From assembly GCA_963769905.1 (NCBI GenBank), contig CAVYNG010000002.1:1736001-1800000 (forward strand): a stretch of DNA of 64,000 bases. The letters are read 5' to 3'. Made by a program: the position numbers and the translations under genes. The notes beneath the pieces were generated by a model. It did not search any database, had not been told where the DNA came from, and saw nothing but the letters and a program-made list of their open reading frames with translations. Positions 25,322-34,186 of this stretch are shown here, piece after piece (position 1 is the stretch's first letter; each line of letters opens with the position of its first letter). Origin of the DNA: Bog-756 sp963769905. GTDB lineage: Bacteria > Actinomycetota > Acidimicrobiia > Acidimicrobiales > RAAP-2.

Positions 25322-25928
25322 CGCTGGTACTGCTGGGAGTCTTCGGCTGCGTGCCGGCCTTCGACAACAACTTCTCCGTCAGTCTGAGGGATGCCGGTAT
25401 TCCGGCAGTGCCGTGGATAACGCCCCTCTTGGATGCCGAGGTGAGCGGCTGGAGGCAGACCGGGTTCCGTGTCGGGAGCACTCGGACGAAGGCGAGGTAG
25501 AGGGAAGGACGGTGTAATGGCCCAGATTCGTCGTCCGAGGTCGATCGATGAAAGTCCTACTCAGATCACCCGGATGACGTTCTCGGCACCCACAGTGTCC
25601 TCAATGAGTACACGAAGCATGCAACTAGCACCGACCACATCGGTCGTTGGATCAGCGAGCCCCGCTCAGGATGAACACTCCCCCGCCAGCCATAGATCCC
25701 GAACCTGCGCAGCTACGTCGGAGGGACACGGTCTTTGGGGTGATCCACGAGTACCGACTCGCAGCCTGAGCTGGTCGGACGGGATTCTCGGCACCCACAG
25801 GTAGAGGAACCCGTCCCTGCCCAATCTCGGAGAAAAGCTGACCGTCGATCAGGCGCGCTCCTCACCGAACGGCCTCTTTCCCCTTTGATTCGGGCTCGTT
25901 TGCTGGCCCCGGCCACGTCTGAAGCCAA
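25322..25928. other. Gap, no gene called; direct repeats
   Basis: No supported gene. Two copies of TTCTCGGCACCCACAG (25580-25595, 25785-25800) and the right copy of the 27-bp repeat (25800-25826) are present. Coding-like periodicity is weak. Confidence 0.6.
25800..25826. repeat. 27-bp direct repeat, right copy
   Basis: Identical to 18021-18047; see that entry. It overlaps the end of a second small direct repeat by one base. Confidence 0.7.
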
Positions 25929-26564
25929 TCAGGCCCCCACGACGAGGGACCGCGCCTCTGCGGAGCCGACCACAAGATCGTGAAGATCGCCGCCCACCTC
26001 GAGTCGGCTCGACTGTTCGACCCCTCCGATCCTCATCGGCTCAAAGCCCGCGGTTCGGATCAGGTGCTCGACTTCGTCGCTCCCAGGCTGGTCCTCGGAC
26101 ACGTAGAACAGAACCGCGGGCTCGGGCGACCGGTGGCTCGAGGACTCGAAGAGATCGGCCGACATGGTGCCGAACGCAATGGCAAAGCGTGTCCCGATCG
26201 GCAACCACCCGGCAATAACTTGGCCCGATGACTGCCCTTCCGGTAGGAGTCGCACCACCTTGCCTTGTGCGTCGAGTCCGACCGGATTGCTCGGAACGAC
26301 GAGAGACGTGTCTCCCAGCGTGTCGGCGATCTCGTCGATGACGTCTTTCAACACGGAAAACCGCAGCGCAAGGACGACGGCATCGGCTCCCTCCAAAGCG
26401 CTCCGGTTGTCGTGCGCGACGACGGCCGCTCCGCCGATTGCCGCGGCCAGCTTTCGCGCCGACTCCTTGTCGGCGCTCGAGAGCTGGAGGGCCTCGCCAC
26501 CGGCAGCAAGCTGACGCGCGATGGCCGACCCTATGCCTCCGGTGCCGATGATCGCCGTGGTCAT
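25929..26564 (-). CDS. NADP/F420-type Rossmann oxidoreductase
   Basis: A 211-residue protein with the NADPH-dependent F420 reductase fold. MTTAIIGTGGIGSAIARQLA is the nucleotide loop, and ADAVVLALRFSVLKDVIDEI and DTSLVVPSNPVG match the family's mid part. The large C-terminal domain is short. Related proteins oxidise F420H2 or reduce small substrates; which is not clear. It lies 28 bases downstream of the tandem-VOC gene on the same strand. Confidence 0.8.
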   Translation of the reverse strand: MTTAIIGTGGIGSAIARQLAAGGEALQLSSADKESARKLAAAIGGAAVVAHDNRSALEGADAVVLALRFSVLKDVIDEIADTLGDTSLVVPSNPVGLDAQGKVVRLLPEGQSSGQVIAGWLPIGTRFAIAFGTMSADLFESSSHRSPEPAVLFYVSEDQPGSDEVEHLIRTAGFEPMRIGGVEQSSRLEVGGDLHDLVVGSAEARSLVVGA

Positions 26565-26592
26565 GAGGGAGACCTCCGCCCCGTCAGGAAAC

Positions 26593-27504
26593 TCACTCCG
26601 ACTTGCTCGATGGCCATCGATCGGGGAACCAATCTCCCCCCGGGTCCGTCGTTTGTCCCACTTCGATCAGATGACCATCGGGATCACGGATGTAGCAACG
26701 GATTTCGTACTGGTGCTGCTTCGGTGGCGTCAGGAATTCCGCACCGCGCGCGCTCCATTCGGTGTACACAGCGTGCATGTCCGTCACTCGTATATTGAGG
26801 AAACTGTTGACCCGGTTGGGATCGGCGGGCGTCTCAAGCGTGACCTCGGGCTTGTCGTCGGTCGGCCTCCCGCCGACGTTGATGATGATCCAACTGTTCG
26901 ACAGTTGGACATACGTGAGCCCTCCGGGTCCGGAGAACGCATCCCGGCCCCCGAGCACATCGGTGTAGAAGCGTCGAGAGCGCTCGACATCGTCCGACAC
27001 GATGAAGTGGGCCAGCACGATTCCCTCTGGGGGCGTTGGGAGCTCGTCGGCGGGCGTACTCGATGGCCAGTGATCGGGCACCCAGTCCCCCTGCTGGTCG
27101 GTGGTCTGCCCCACTTCGATCAAATGACCATCGGGATCACGGATGTAGCAACGGATCTCGTACTGGTGCTGCTTCGGAGGCGTCAGGAACTGAGCACCCC
27201 GCGCGCTCCATTCGGAGTACACCGTCTCCATGTCCTTGACCCGGATGTTGACGAAGCTGCTCACCCGATTTGGGTCGCCGGGCGTCTCCAGGGTGACCTC
27301 CGGCTTGTCGTCGGTTGGGCCCCCGCCGGCATTGATGACGATCCAACTATTGGACAGTGCGACATTCGTCGGCCCTCCGGGGCTGGCGAAGGCGACTCGA
27401 CCCCCAAGGACTTCGGTGTAGAAGCGCCGAGAGCGCTCGACGTCGTCCGACACGATGAAGTGCGTGAGCAGGATTTCCTTTTGGGGCGGTGGGACCTCTT
27501 CCAT
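26593..27504 (-). CDS. Tandem VOC (glyoxalase/dioxygenase fold) protein
   Basis: A 303-residue protein built from two VOC domains in tandem, each starting LxHFIVSDDVERSRRFYT and ending YIRDPDGHLIEVGQTTD. The halves share most residues, with a 453-bp (151-residue) period, so the duplication is recent. Each half has HFIVS and IEVGQ, which supply metal ligands in this family. Substrate unknown. A truncated FAD gene ends just upstream and the Rossmann oxidoreductase follows. Confidence 0.85.
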   Translation of the reverse strand: MEEVPPPQKEILLTHFIVSDDVERSRRFYTEVLGGRVAFASPGGPTNVALSNSWIVINAGGGPTDDKPEVTLETPGDPNRVSSFVNIRVKDMETVYSEWSARGAQFLTPPKQHQYEIRCYIRDPDGHLIEVGQTTDQQGDWVPDHWPSSTPADELPTPPEGIVLAHFIVSDDVERSRRFYTDVLGGRDAFSGPGGLTYVQLSNSWIIINVGGRPTDDKPEVTLETPADPNRVNSFLNIRVTDMHAVYTEWSARGAEFLTPPKQHQYEIRCYIRDPDGHLIEVGQTTDPGGDWFPDRWPSSKSE

Positions 27505-27530
27505 CTGCTACCTCCGATGGTCTTCCACGG

Positions 27531-28068
27531 TCAGAGCCGTGCCATCTGCGCCTGCATGGGCTGCAAAGGCGGCGGCATTTTGGCGATCTCCATTCGAAGG
27601 GTTTTGAAAGCCGAATCGAAGACGGTCGAAAAACTCGAGCCCCGGAATGGGCGGCACGAAAGGATCTGCGCCCGTCGCTACGACGACATGCTCCGCCGTG
27701 TAGCGAGTGCCGTCCACCTCGACCACGCCGGGCCCGGCGAGCCGGCCCACGCCCCGGACCAGCACGATGCCCCGATCCGCCAGCCACTTCTCCTGTCCCG
27801 CATCCGAATAGCCGGACACCATGTAGTTCCGCCAGTCGAGCGCGGCCTGCACGTTCACCTCGGCGGTGGCGCCGACGTTGCGCGCGCCCTGGACCGCCTC
27901 CCCCGGACGCAAGAGGGACTTGGACGGGATGCACGCCCAGCAGGAGCACTCGCCGCCGACCAGCTCCCGCTCCACGACGGAGACCCGAAGCCCACGCGCC
28001 GCGATGGCCCCGGCGCAGTCCTCGCCGGGCGCACCGCCGCCCAGCACGATGACGTCGTAGTGGCTCAC
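27531..28068 (-). pseudogene. Deletion-scarred copy of the FAD disulfide oxidoreductase
   Basis: The first about 145 codons from GTG 28068 match the intact gene at 38571 (YDVIVLGGGAPGEDCAGAIA, GGECSCWACIPSKSLLRPGE, VVVATGADPFVPPIPGL). The match then stops and, in another frame, SFSTVFDSAFKTLRMEIAKM continues as the last about 30 residues of the same family, with the stop at 27531. About 270 central codons (NAD domain) are missing. The deletion joint is near CTCGAG/TTTTTCG. Not functional as an enzyme. It overlaps the decayed VOC copy by 4 bases, as the intact pair does. Confidence 0.85.
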
Positions 28069-28370
28069 GACGGTGGCTCTTCGCCAGCCTGTTCCGTCAC
28101 CATGAACCTCGCGTACCAGTCGGGCCAATCCGCGTCAGCCTTGCCGATCCGCTTCTCGTTCTCGCCGTGGGCAGTCTCGGAGCGTCGCAAAGTCCTAGCC
28201 AGGTCACCGGCAGATTTGAACGAAGTGATGGTGGGATCGAGCCGGCCCGGGAGGTGGTCGGTCACCTCTTGGAGCAGCAACGGGGATGACGACCACTTCG
28301 AGCTTCAGGTCGACAGCCGCTGCGTGCTGTCCCACCGGCTTCGCCGTTTTGTCTGTCCACGAGTGCTCAT
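28065..28370 (-). pseudogene. Deletion-scarred copy of the VOC protein
   Basis: The order mirrors the intact VOC gene 37897-38574. ATGAGCAC is kept at 28370. VDLKLEVVVIPVA matches the intact N-terminus; then a deletion joins it, out of frame, to LLQEVTDHLPGRLDPTITSF and the rest of the C-terminus up to EQAGEEPPS. The start codon also sits in a different frame from the body, so a second indel is present. Upstream of the decayed FAD gene. Confidence 0.85.
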
Positions 28371-28593
28371 CCCAGTCTCCTCTTGTCACCTCTGGCTTGG
28401 ATTGTCGCGCCAGATCGGCTGGCTTGCATCTGGGACGGCACTCATGCGGGGTTCGGCAACACCCCGGAATGCGAGCCTTCGACGAGCAGTTCACGGGCGA
28501 ATGGCTGGACCCTTCCCGCTCAGTCCGCGAACGACGAGACTCCACGTCGTCGAGACCCGGACGGGAAAAGGCAACCACCCTCCCCTGCGGTGG

Positions 28594-29208
28594 TCAGCGT
28601 TTGATCCCGATGCTCTTTCCTTCGGTGTAGCGAATCGGCTCCTCAAGCGTGTCGACGAGGAACTGATCGCGATCTCCGCGATCCCACGCCTCCCTCAATC
28701 CCGGGGACGCCAAGTCGAAGTCCGGGCGAATCTTCTCAAAGAGTGCCCGCAGGTCCATGTGCAGCTCCGCCATCGTCGGTCGGCCCCAATACCAGTAGCC
28801 ATTGTAGACCTTGAAGATCTTGAGTCCGGGTTCGAGGACGAACGTGTGGGGAATCATCGGGTCGTGCGGCTCATCGGTGAACTCTTTGATGTCCAGACCC
28901 TTCTGAATCACTCGATCGGGGTCCGATAGGAACGGCCAGGTGGCGCCTAAAGCGTCCCGGAACTCATTGATGTTCAGCTGGTTATCGGTGGAGATGAGAA
29001 CCAATCGTGTGTATGCGTTTCGAAATTCCGGGTAGACGTCGACCAGTTGCCGAACAAACTGGTGCTCCTTAGGATCGAAGCCACCGCGGGAGAGATGGAG
29101 CACCATCGGGTTGCCCCCTTGAAGTTCCGATAGAGAATGCCGCTTGCCGGACTGGTCGGCAAGCTCGTAGTCAGGAAACGTCCCGCCTTCACGTATGTCG
29201 CCGCGCAT
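28594..29208 (-). CDS. Redoxin-like (AhpC/TSA-fold) protein, no cysteine
   Basis: A 204-residue thioredoxin-fold protein. GGTFPDYELADQSGKRHSLS is the AhpC/TSA-type start. The site that should hold the peroxidatic Cys reads HLSRGGFDPKEHQFV, with Asp in place of the Cys seen in the related decayed copy (HYCPKEHQ). No Cys occurs in the whole protein. IPHTFVLEPGLKIFKVYNGY is the conserved C-terminal part. It cannot be a thiol peroxidase; perhaps it binds a ligand. Ribosome site GGAGG before ATG 29208. First gene of the minus-strand block. Confidence 0.8.
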   Translation of the reverse strand: MRGDIREGGTFPDYELADQSGKRHSLSELQGGNPMVLHLSRGGFDPKEHQFVRQLVDVYPEFRNAYTRLVLISTDNQLNINEFRDALGATWPFLSDPDRVIQKGLDIKEFTDEPHDPMIPHTFVLEPGLKIFKVYNGYWYWGRPTMAELHMDLRALFEKIRPDFDLASPGLREAWDRGDRDQFLVDTLEEPIRYTEGKSIGIKR

Positions 29209-29794
29209 GTGACCTCCAGGCTCGAAACGGTCTAGGCGAAGGATCCCACGAAACACCAACGGTTTCAGGGCTGACCCATTTCGGAGAGTGAGCTCCGACA
29301 GACGCCACCGAATTAGAACTGCCGCGCCGCACCGGCTCCGCCGGAACACATTCGGGCTTGCGGGCTGTCACGGTCGGCTTCTCGATCGATCAACCAATGA
29401 TCCAGGCGGGGCTTCATGTTGGATTCGCGATTCCCAGGCTCTGGCCGATCCGGTCAGCAGGGAGCTCCTCGACAACTTCCCGCAGGCGTTCAGCCACATC
29501 GGGCTCATCAACGCAGCGACCGAAGATCGGCGGGCTGTCGAAGCGTGGGAAGCACAGCCCGTCGACCGACCAGTCCCGGCCACCAGCGCCGCGCTGTGCC
29601 GATCCGAAAGGAGGGCATGCTATCGGCCGGGCACGCTCAGCGTACCTAGCCCCGAAAGACGCGGCCGTGATGCGCGACTGTTGGCGGGTGCCGGGCCGGT
29701 GTCGTCGCGCTACAGTTCGTCGGGCGTCACCTTGACAGGTGAGCTGTGCCGATGTTCGGCCACTCCCTCTCCGAACTCGGGAGGTCCGCCAACG
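29209..29794. other. Gap between redoxin and cupin, no gene called
   Basis: Open frames here show no motif. On the minus strand a frame ending near 29414 has a helical stretch (DVAERLREVVEELPADRI), but it has no start or ribosome site and could be chance. Confidence 0.5.
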
Positions 29795-30213
29795 ATGGGG
29801 ATCCACCAACCAGATCGGGTCGATTTCCGGTCGGTCCTGCCCGAGGACATCGACTGGAAACCGTTTCCAGCCTTTCCGCCTTCGGCGCGACCGGCAATTG
29901 CGGTCGGCGAGCCTTCCGAACCGGGCTATACGTCATCCGGGTCAAGCTGCCCTCGGGAGTCAAGCTGACACCGCACCAGCATCCCGAGGACCGCGTCTAT
30001 ACCGTCATGTCGGGTGCCTTCTACGTCGGGCCGGGGAGCCGGTTTGACGAAGGGCAGCGACACGCCTACCCGCCCGGCGCCGTCACCGTGCTGCCCGGCG
30101 GCGCGCCACATTTCCACTGGACGAAATCCGGTGCATACGTCACCCAGGTTTCGGCCATCGGGCCGCTCGGTCTTGAATACATCGATCCGACCGACGACCC
30201 CCGGAACCAGTAA
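29795..30213 (+). pseudogene. Cupin-domain protein with a frameshift
   Basis: From ATG 29795, with GGGAGG upstream, the first about 46 codons read VLPEDIDWKPFPAFPPSARP and IAVGEPSEPG. The frame then slips (-1 near 29928) and continues as LYVIRVKLPSGVKLTPHQHP, EDRVYTVMSGAFYVG, PPGAVTVLPGGAPHFHW and IGPLGLEYIDP, a full cupin core with its His ligands. A sequencing slip is possible. If real, the gene is inactive. It sits between two redoxin genes. Confidence 0.75.
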
Positions 30214-30367
30214 AGATGCCACGGTGCGTTGACGTTGAAGCGGCCAAGAGGATCCAGCGAGCGCCCCTGAAGAACCACCTTGTAGCGACAGGTCTCCCTT
30301 GGCTGAGCCGGATGGACTTCACTCCGAGACGAAGTGTGCGGTTAAACCAACGAAGGAGGCCCTAGCG

Positions 30368-30970
30368 ATGCGATCGGACATCAAGCCCGGCGGAACCCTC
30401 CCAGATTACGCATTGCCGGATCACACCGACACGATGCGCAAGCTGAGCGAACTCCAGGGCGAAGACCCGATGATCCTCACATTGGCGCGGGGTAATTATC
30501 GTCCGAAGGAACATCAGCAGCATCTGGAGCTGGCGGCGAACTATCCAAAGATCGCCGTCGCCTACACCCAGATCGTCACGATCTCGACTGACGACCACCA
30601 CTCCACGCAAGAGTTCCGCGCGTCAGTCGGCGCCCAATGGACGTTCCTCTCCGATCCCACTCGTACGATTCAGAAGGGTCTCGACATCCAGGAATACACC
30701 GACCCCGAGCACGACCCGATGATTCCCCACACGCTGGTGCTCAAGCCGGGACTCGTCATTCACAGCATTTACAACGGATACTGGTTCTGGGGGCGTCCGT
30801 CCTTCTACGACCTCTGGCGCGACCTGTGCGCGGCGTCGAGTGAGATCCGACCCGACTGGGACCTGAGTAAGCCGGGCATGCGCGATGCCTGGAATGCAGG
30901 CGATTACTCGAACTTTCACGGGTGGAACAAGCGTGCGAAGCAGTCGATGCCGACGTCGTATGAGTCATAG
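30368..30970 (+). CDS. Redoxin-like (AhpC/TSA-fold) protein, Arg at the Cys site
   Basis: A 200-residue paralogue of the 28594 protein. SDIKPGGTLPDYALPDHTDT at the start, LTLARGNYRPKEHQQHLELA at the active-site loop (Arg replaces Cys), FLSDPTRTIQKGLDIQEYTD and IPHTLVLKPGLVIHSIYNGY follow. One Cys remains (DLCAASSE). The ribosome site AAGGAGG before ATG 30368 is strong, so it is expressed well. It lies downstream of the frameshifted cupin on the same strand. Confidence 0.82.
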   Translation: MRSDIKPGGTLPDYALPDHTDTMRKLSELQGEDPMILTLARGNYRPKEHQQHLELAANYPKIAVAYTQIVTISTDDHHSTQEFRASVGAQWTFLSDPTRTIQKGLDIQEYTDPEHDPMIPHTLVLKPGLVIHSIYNGYWFWGRPSFYDLWRDLCAASSEIRPDWDLSKPGMRDAWNAGDYSNFHGWNKRAKQSMPTSYES

Positions 30971-31058
30971 CTGCGATTGGATCGCTCGCTCACCAGACGC
31001 TCCACGTCGACGCTGGTGAACCGCGCTGAGATCCTGGACGAACGGGTAGGTGGTAGTG

Positions 31059-32009
31059 ATGCGAACGCCGGTCTGTGAGCTGCTTGGCATTGAACGTCCG
31101 ATCGTCCAGGCCCCGATGTCGGCGGTGCCCGAATTAGCGGCAGCGGTCTCGAATGCCGGCGCCCTCGGCATGTTGGCGCTGACGTGGTCCACTCCCGCCG
31201 GAAATGTGGTTCGCGAGACGGCGGCGCTCACCGATCGCCCTTTTGGAGGCAACTTCGTTCTCAACTCCGATCAGCATCGTCGCCTCGAGGAAGCCCTCGA
31301 AGCCGGTCTGCGAATTGTGTCACTGTTCTGGGGGGATCCGACCGGCTACGTCGAACAGATCCACGATGCCGAGGGAGTCGTCCTGCACACAGTCGGCAAC
31401 GCCGAAGAGGCGCGGCGCGCAGTCGCCGGCGGAGTCGATGTCGTGGTTGCGCAGGGTTGGGAGGCTGGCGGGCATGTGTGGGGTCAGGTCGCAACGCTTC
31501 CGTTGGTGCCCGCCGTCGTCGACGCGGTGGCACCGGTGCCCGTGATCGCGGCCGGCGGGGTCGGGGATGCGCGCGGCGTGGCCGCCGTGCTCGCGCTGGG
31601 CGCTCAAGCGGCGTGGCTGGGTACCCGGTTTCTTCTGGCCCAGGAGATGCCCATCCACGAGGAGTATCGCCGTCGAGTGATGGACGCGGCTGAGACCGAT
31701 ACTCGATGGTACGCCGACCTCTACGAGGTCGGGTGGCCGGATGCACCCAACCGCTCTCTCGACAACTCGACGGCCGAGGCGTGGGAGGACGCGGGCCGGC
31801 CCCGACCGGGGAGTCGACCAGGAGAGGGCGACGTCATCGCGCACTTCGCCTCGGGCGAAGAAATCCTTCGGTACGAGCCGGCGGCGCCGATGGTCGGAAC
31901 CACCGGTGATATCGAAGCAATCTCATTGTGGGCCGGTCAGAGCGTTGCGCTGGCCAGGCAGCCACAACCCGCAGCAGAGATCGTGGCCGAACTCGTCACC
32001 GGCTTGTAG
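31059..32009 (+). CDS. Nitronate monooxygenase-like flavoprotein (NPD family)
   Basis: A 316-residue FMN TIM-barrel. ERPIVQAPMSAVPELAAAVS is the flavin-binding start, VVAQGWEAGGHVWG gives the E-A-G-G-H core with the catalytic His, and VPVIAAGGVGDARGVAAVLA is the phosphate-binding loop followed by GAQAAWLGTRFLLAQE. It oxidises propionate-3-nitronate or acts as an enoyl reductase in relatives; the substrate here is not known. ATG 31059 follows AGGTGG and is preferred to GTG 31050. Confidence 0.85.
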   Translation: MRTPVCELLGIERPIVQAPMSAVPELAAAVSNAGALGMLALTWSTPAGNVVRETAALTDRPFGGNFVLNSDQHRRLEEALEAGLRIVSLFWGDPTGYVEQIHDAEGVVLHTVGNAEEARRAVAGGVDVVVAQGWEAGGHVWGQVATLPLVPAVVDAVAPVPVIAAGGVGDARGVAAVLALGAQAAWLGTRFLLAQEMPIHEEYRRRVMDAAETDTRWYADLYEVGWPDAPNRSLDNSTAEAWEDAGRPRPGSRPGEGDVIAHFASGEEILRYEPAAPMVGTTGDIEAISLWAGQSVALARQPQPAAEIVAELVTGL

Positions 32010-32297
32010 ACCGAATTCGGCATGGCGCCCGCGTCTTATGACTTCGTAGCGCTTAAAGAGACGTCAAGCACTTCTGCGATATTGCCCAGCCGGATGGTCG
32101 ACGCCTGGGCGGTCCTGGATAGGGCCACACTGCCAGGTGAGAGGCAGTACGCGCATCGGTAGACCCCGCTGAAGCGGATCCCTCGCCAATTCGATCGGTT
32201 GGCAGGTTCTTGCACCGATGTGCCCGGACTGCGATCTCGGCACCCGTTGGACCCTGGCTCGATGGCTCTCCAATTGATCGAGTCACCGGCGTCACAA
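32010..32297. other. Gap, nothing recognised
   Basis: No gene, repeat or RNA signal is recognised between the nitronate monooxygenase-like gene and the small membrane gene. Confidence 0.5.
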
Positions 32298-32522
32298 CTA
32301 ACTCTGATCGACCCGTGCTCTCATGTAGTAGCCGAAGCCAATAACGACTCCGAAGAGCAATGGAAAGAAGAGTCTACCGCCACCACTTTCATTTGGGTCG
32401 ATGGCATAGGACGCGGCAAACCAAATGAGACCGGTCAACGCGCCCGTTGCAACTCCCCAACTCGCCGCATGTTCGCTCGACCATGGTCCGAGATTTCTCC
32501 ACCAGTGCCGAATACTGGCCAT
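32298..32522 (-). CDS. Small two-helix membrane protein
   Basis: A 74-residue protein with a Trp-rich start (SIRHWWRNLGPWSSEH) and two membrane helices, about residues 22-40 (WGVATGALTGLIWFAASYAI) and 50-66 (RLFFPLLFGVVIGFGYYM). No family recognised. Its length, helix spacing and charge pattern support it, but there is no motif or strong ribosome site. Confidence 0.5.
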   Translation of the reverse strand: MASIRHWWRNLGPWSSEHAASWGVATGALTGLIWFAASYAIDPNESGGGRLFFPLLFGVVIGFGYYMRARVDQS

Positions 32523-32635
32523 CGCTCAACTCTGACGGACGGGAAAGAGTCGATCGACGGCTGCAGACAGCAGCGCGCTGGCCGACCGACATGGCTCGGT
32601 TGGATCCTCGGGAGTCGATGCAACGTACTTCGATC

Positions 32636-32878
32636 TCACCGAGCCATACCGCCGTCGACCCAACGTTGAAAGACTTCCACTCGCTCGGTCGGCCACGCGC
32701 CGTCGCATGGCATCGACCCGTTCTTCACACGTTCAAAGATCTCAGAAGCGTGAGCCCGCACGTCGTCGAAGGACCAGAGATCAAATGCTCTTTCCATAGA
32801 CTGGCGGTCATGTTGCCTGAAAAGTGGCTTGATGTTCGTCGCGAAGCTCAAGCGGTCATCGTTTGAAGAAGGACCCAT
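32636..32878 (-). CDS. Short conserved protein with the pattern MPCDGAWP
   Basis: An 80-residue protein. LSFATNIKPLFRQHDRQSM, FDLWSFDDVRAHASEIFERV and GSMPCDGAWPTERVEVFQRW match a small conserved actinobacterial family that I recall only from its sequence pattern; it has no function I can name. One Cys, no signal peptide. Start at ATG 32878 (MGPSSNDDR); the longer frame overlaps the IS remnant and has no support. Confidence 0.6.
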   Translation of the reverse strand: MGPSSNDDRLSFATNIKPLFRQHDRQSMERAFDLWSFDDVRAHASEIFERVKNGSMPCDGAWPTERVEVFQRWVDGGMAR

Positions 32879-33014
32879 CCCGCAGAAATCTAGCCCGTCG
32901 GTATGCCCGGCTCCTCGTCCGCAGTGCCCAGGCCCGGTGTGTCCACCGCGGCCCGCTGTGGTGGCGAAGGCGTCTACTGGCTCGGGGTCTGACGTCCGGG
33001 TGAGCGAACTGCCC

Positions 33015-33392
33015 TTACCACACGATTGCTGACCACAGTTTGTCGGCGAGGCGCCGCTGCCCACTGGCACTGCCCACCGCAACGCCGGCACGGACCAGTG
33101 CGACGAGGTGTGGTGCGTTGACCGCCCGCCACCGGGTCTGTGCTGATTCGATGACCTTGAACGCCATCGCGACACCGGCGGCGCGGGAGCCGGGGCCCTT
33201 GGTGACTCGCCGGCGACGCCTGACGGTGGCGAAGGTGGACTCGATCGGGTTGGTGGTGCGCAGGTGGATCCAGTGCTCGGCGGGGTAGTCGTAGAAGGCC
33301 AGCAGCACGTCGCGTTCGTCGGGTGGTCTTGGCGGCGGCCTGTGGTCGCTCCGAGTTCCCCTTGAGCACCTCGGCAGCCATGTCTGTCCAGA
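33015..33392 (-). pseudogene. IS256-family transposase C-terminal remnant
   Basis: In one frame VLLAFYDYPAEHWIHLRTTN, PIESTFATV, VTKGPGSRAAGVAMAFKVIE and RWRAVNAPHLVALVRAG match the C-terminal end of IS256-family transposases. Just upstream the frame is shifted by one (a +1 step near the KTT/RDER joint), and the rest of the enzyme, including the DDE core, is missing. No terminal inverted repeats found. Inactive. Confidence 0.85.
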
Positions 33393-33394
33393 CG

Positions 33395-33958
33395 CTACGT
33401 GGTTCCCTTGGCGTGCAAGAGTCTCTCGAATGCCGGCCCGTCGAAAAGGACGTCGGGATCGATCGGATTGCCGTCCAACCACGCAGCCGGGGTTCCCTGT
33501 GGATCCTCGGCTTGGTAAGCCGCTTCTCTCCCCAGAACCCACTTCTCATATCGGGCTCCTCGCACACCCGAGATGAAGTCCGAGCCGGTCAGTCCCACTC
33601 GTGCACCGAGGCGCAAAAGGTCCTCGGTCGTGAAACCCCCGCTTCCCTCAGGTGGTTGGTCGGCAAAGAGCGCTTGGCGGAGCTCGTCAAACCGGCCAGC
33701 CTCTGCGGCGAGGGCGAGAGCGTTGTCTGCTCTCACCGACTCTGCGCCCAGGAAGCAGCGCATGCGGTATTCGACGGCGAATTCACCAGCTTCGACAGCG
33801 GCGGTGATGAGAGGTCCGTTCAGCTGTTCGAACCGTCGACAATAGGGGCACTGTGGATCCTCAAAGAGGACCATGCTGTCTTTCGCGTTGACGCTGCCGA
33901 CGACGACTCCGCCTTCGGGGGTATGCCCAATAGGGGTGACTGGGTCAGTCGGTTTCAT
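33395..33958 (-). CDS. DsbA-family thiol oxidoreductase
   Basis: A 187-residue thioredoxin-fold protein. The active site is FEDPQCPYCRRFEQL with C-P-Y-C near residue 36. GLTGSDFISGVRGARYEKWV and GTPAAWLDGNPID (the cis-Pro loop) complete the DsbA/DSBA-like fold. There is no signal peptide from ATG 33958, so it may be cytoplasmic or the start may be upstream. Its stop lies 3 bases before the IS remnant edge. Confidence 0.82.
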   Translation of the reverse strand: MKPTDPVTPIGHTPEGGVVVGSVNAKDSMVLFEDPQCPYCRRFEQLNGPLITAAVEAGEFAVEYRMRCFLGAESVRADNALALAAEAGRFDELRQALFADQPPEGSGGFTTEDLLRLGARVGLTGSDFISGVRGARYEKWVLGREAAYQAEDPQGTPAAWLDGNPIDPDVLFDGPAFERLLHAKGTT

Positions 33959-34186
33959 CACTGCCTCCACTTCGTCTGGGCCGAAATGCTCAGTTGTCTC
34001 CGGGCTCCAAGGCCACCGTTCGACGCAGAAGCCGGCGCAGCCTGGAGACGTTCGTGAACGTCCTGACGCCCCATGGGTCACCTAGAAGGCGCCACGCTTC
34101 TCCTGATGCGACGTCGGGCGGAAAATGAGTGGGACCGTATCGGTACGCGATCATCGATGCGGATCGAAGGACCTTCCTGCTGGGAC

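Noticed and set aside
25469..25804. Plus-strand open frame in the gap 25322-25928
   Set aside because: No ribosome site, biased composition, and it carries direct repeats; no domain recognised.
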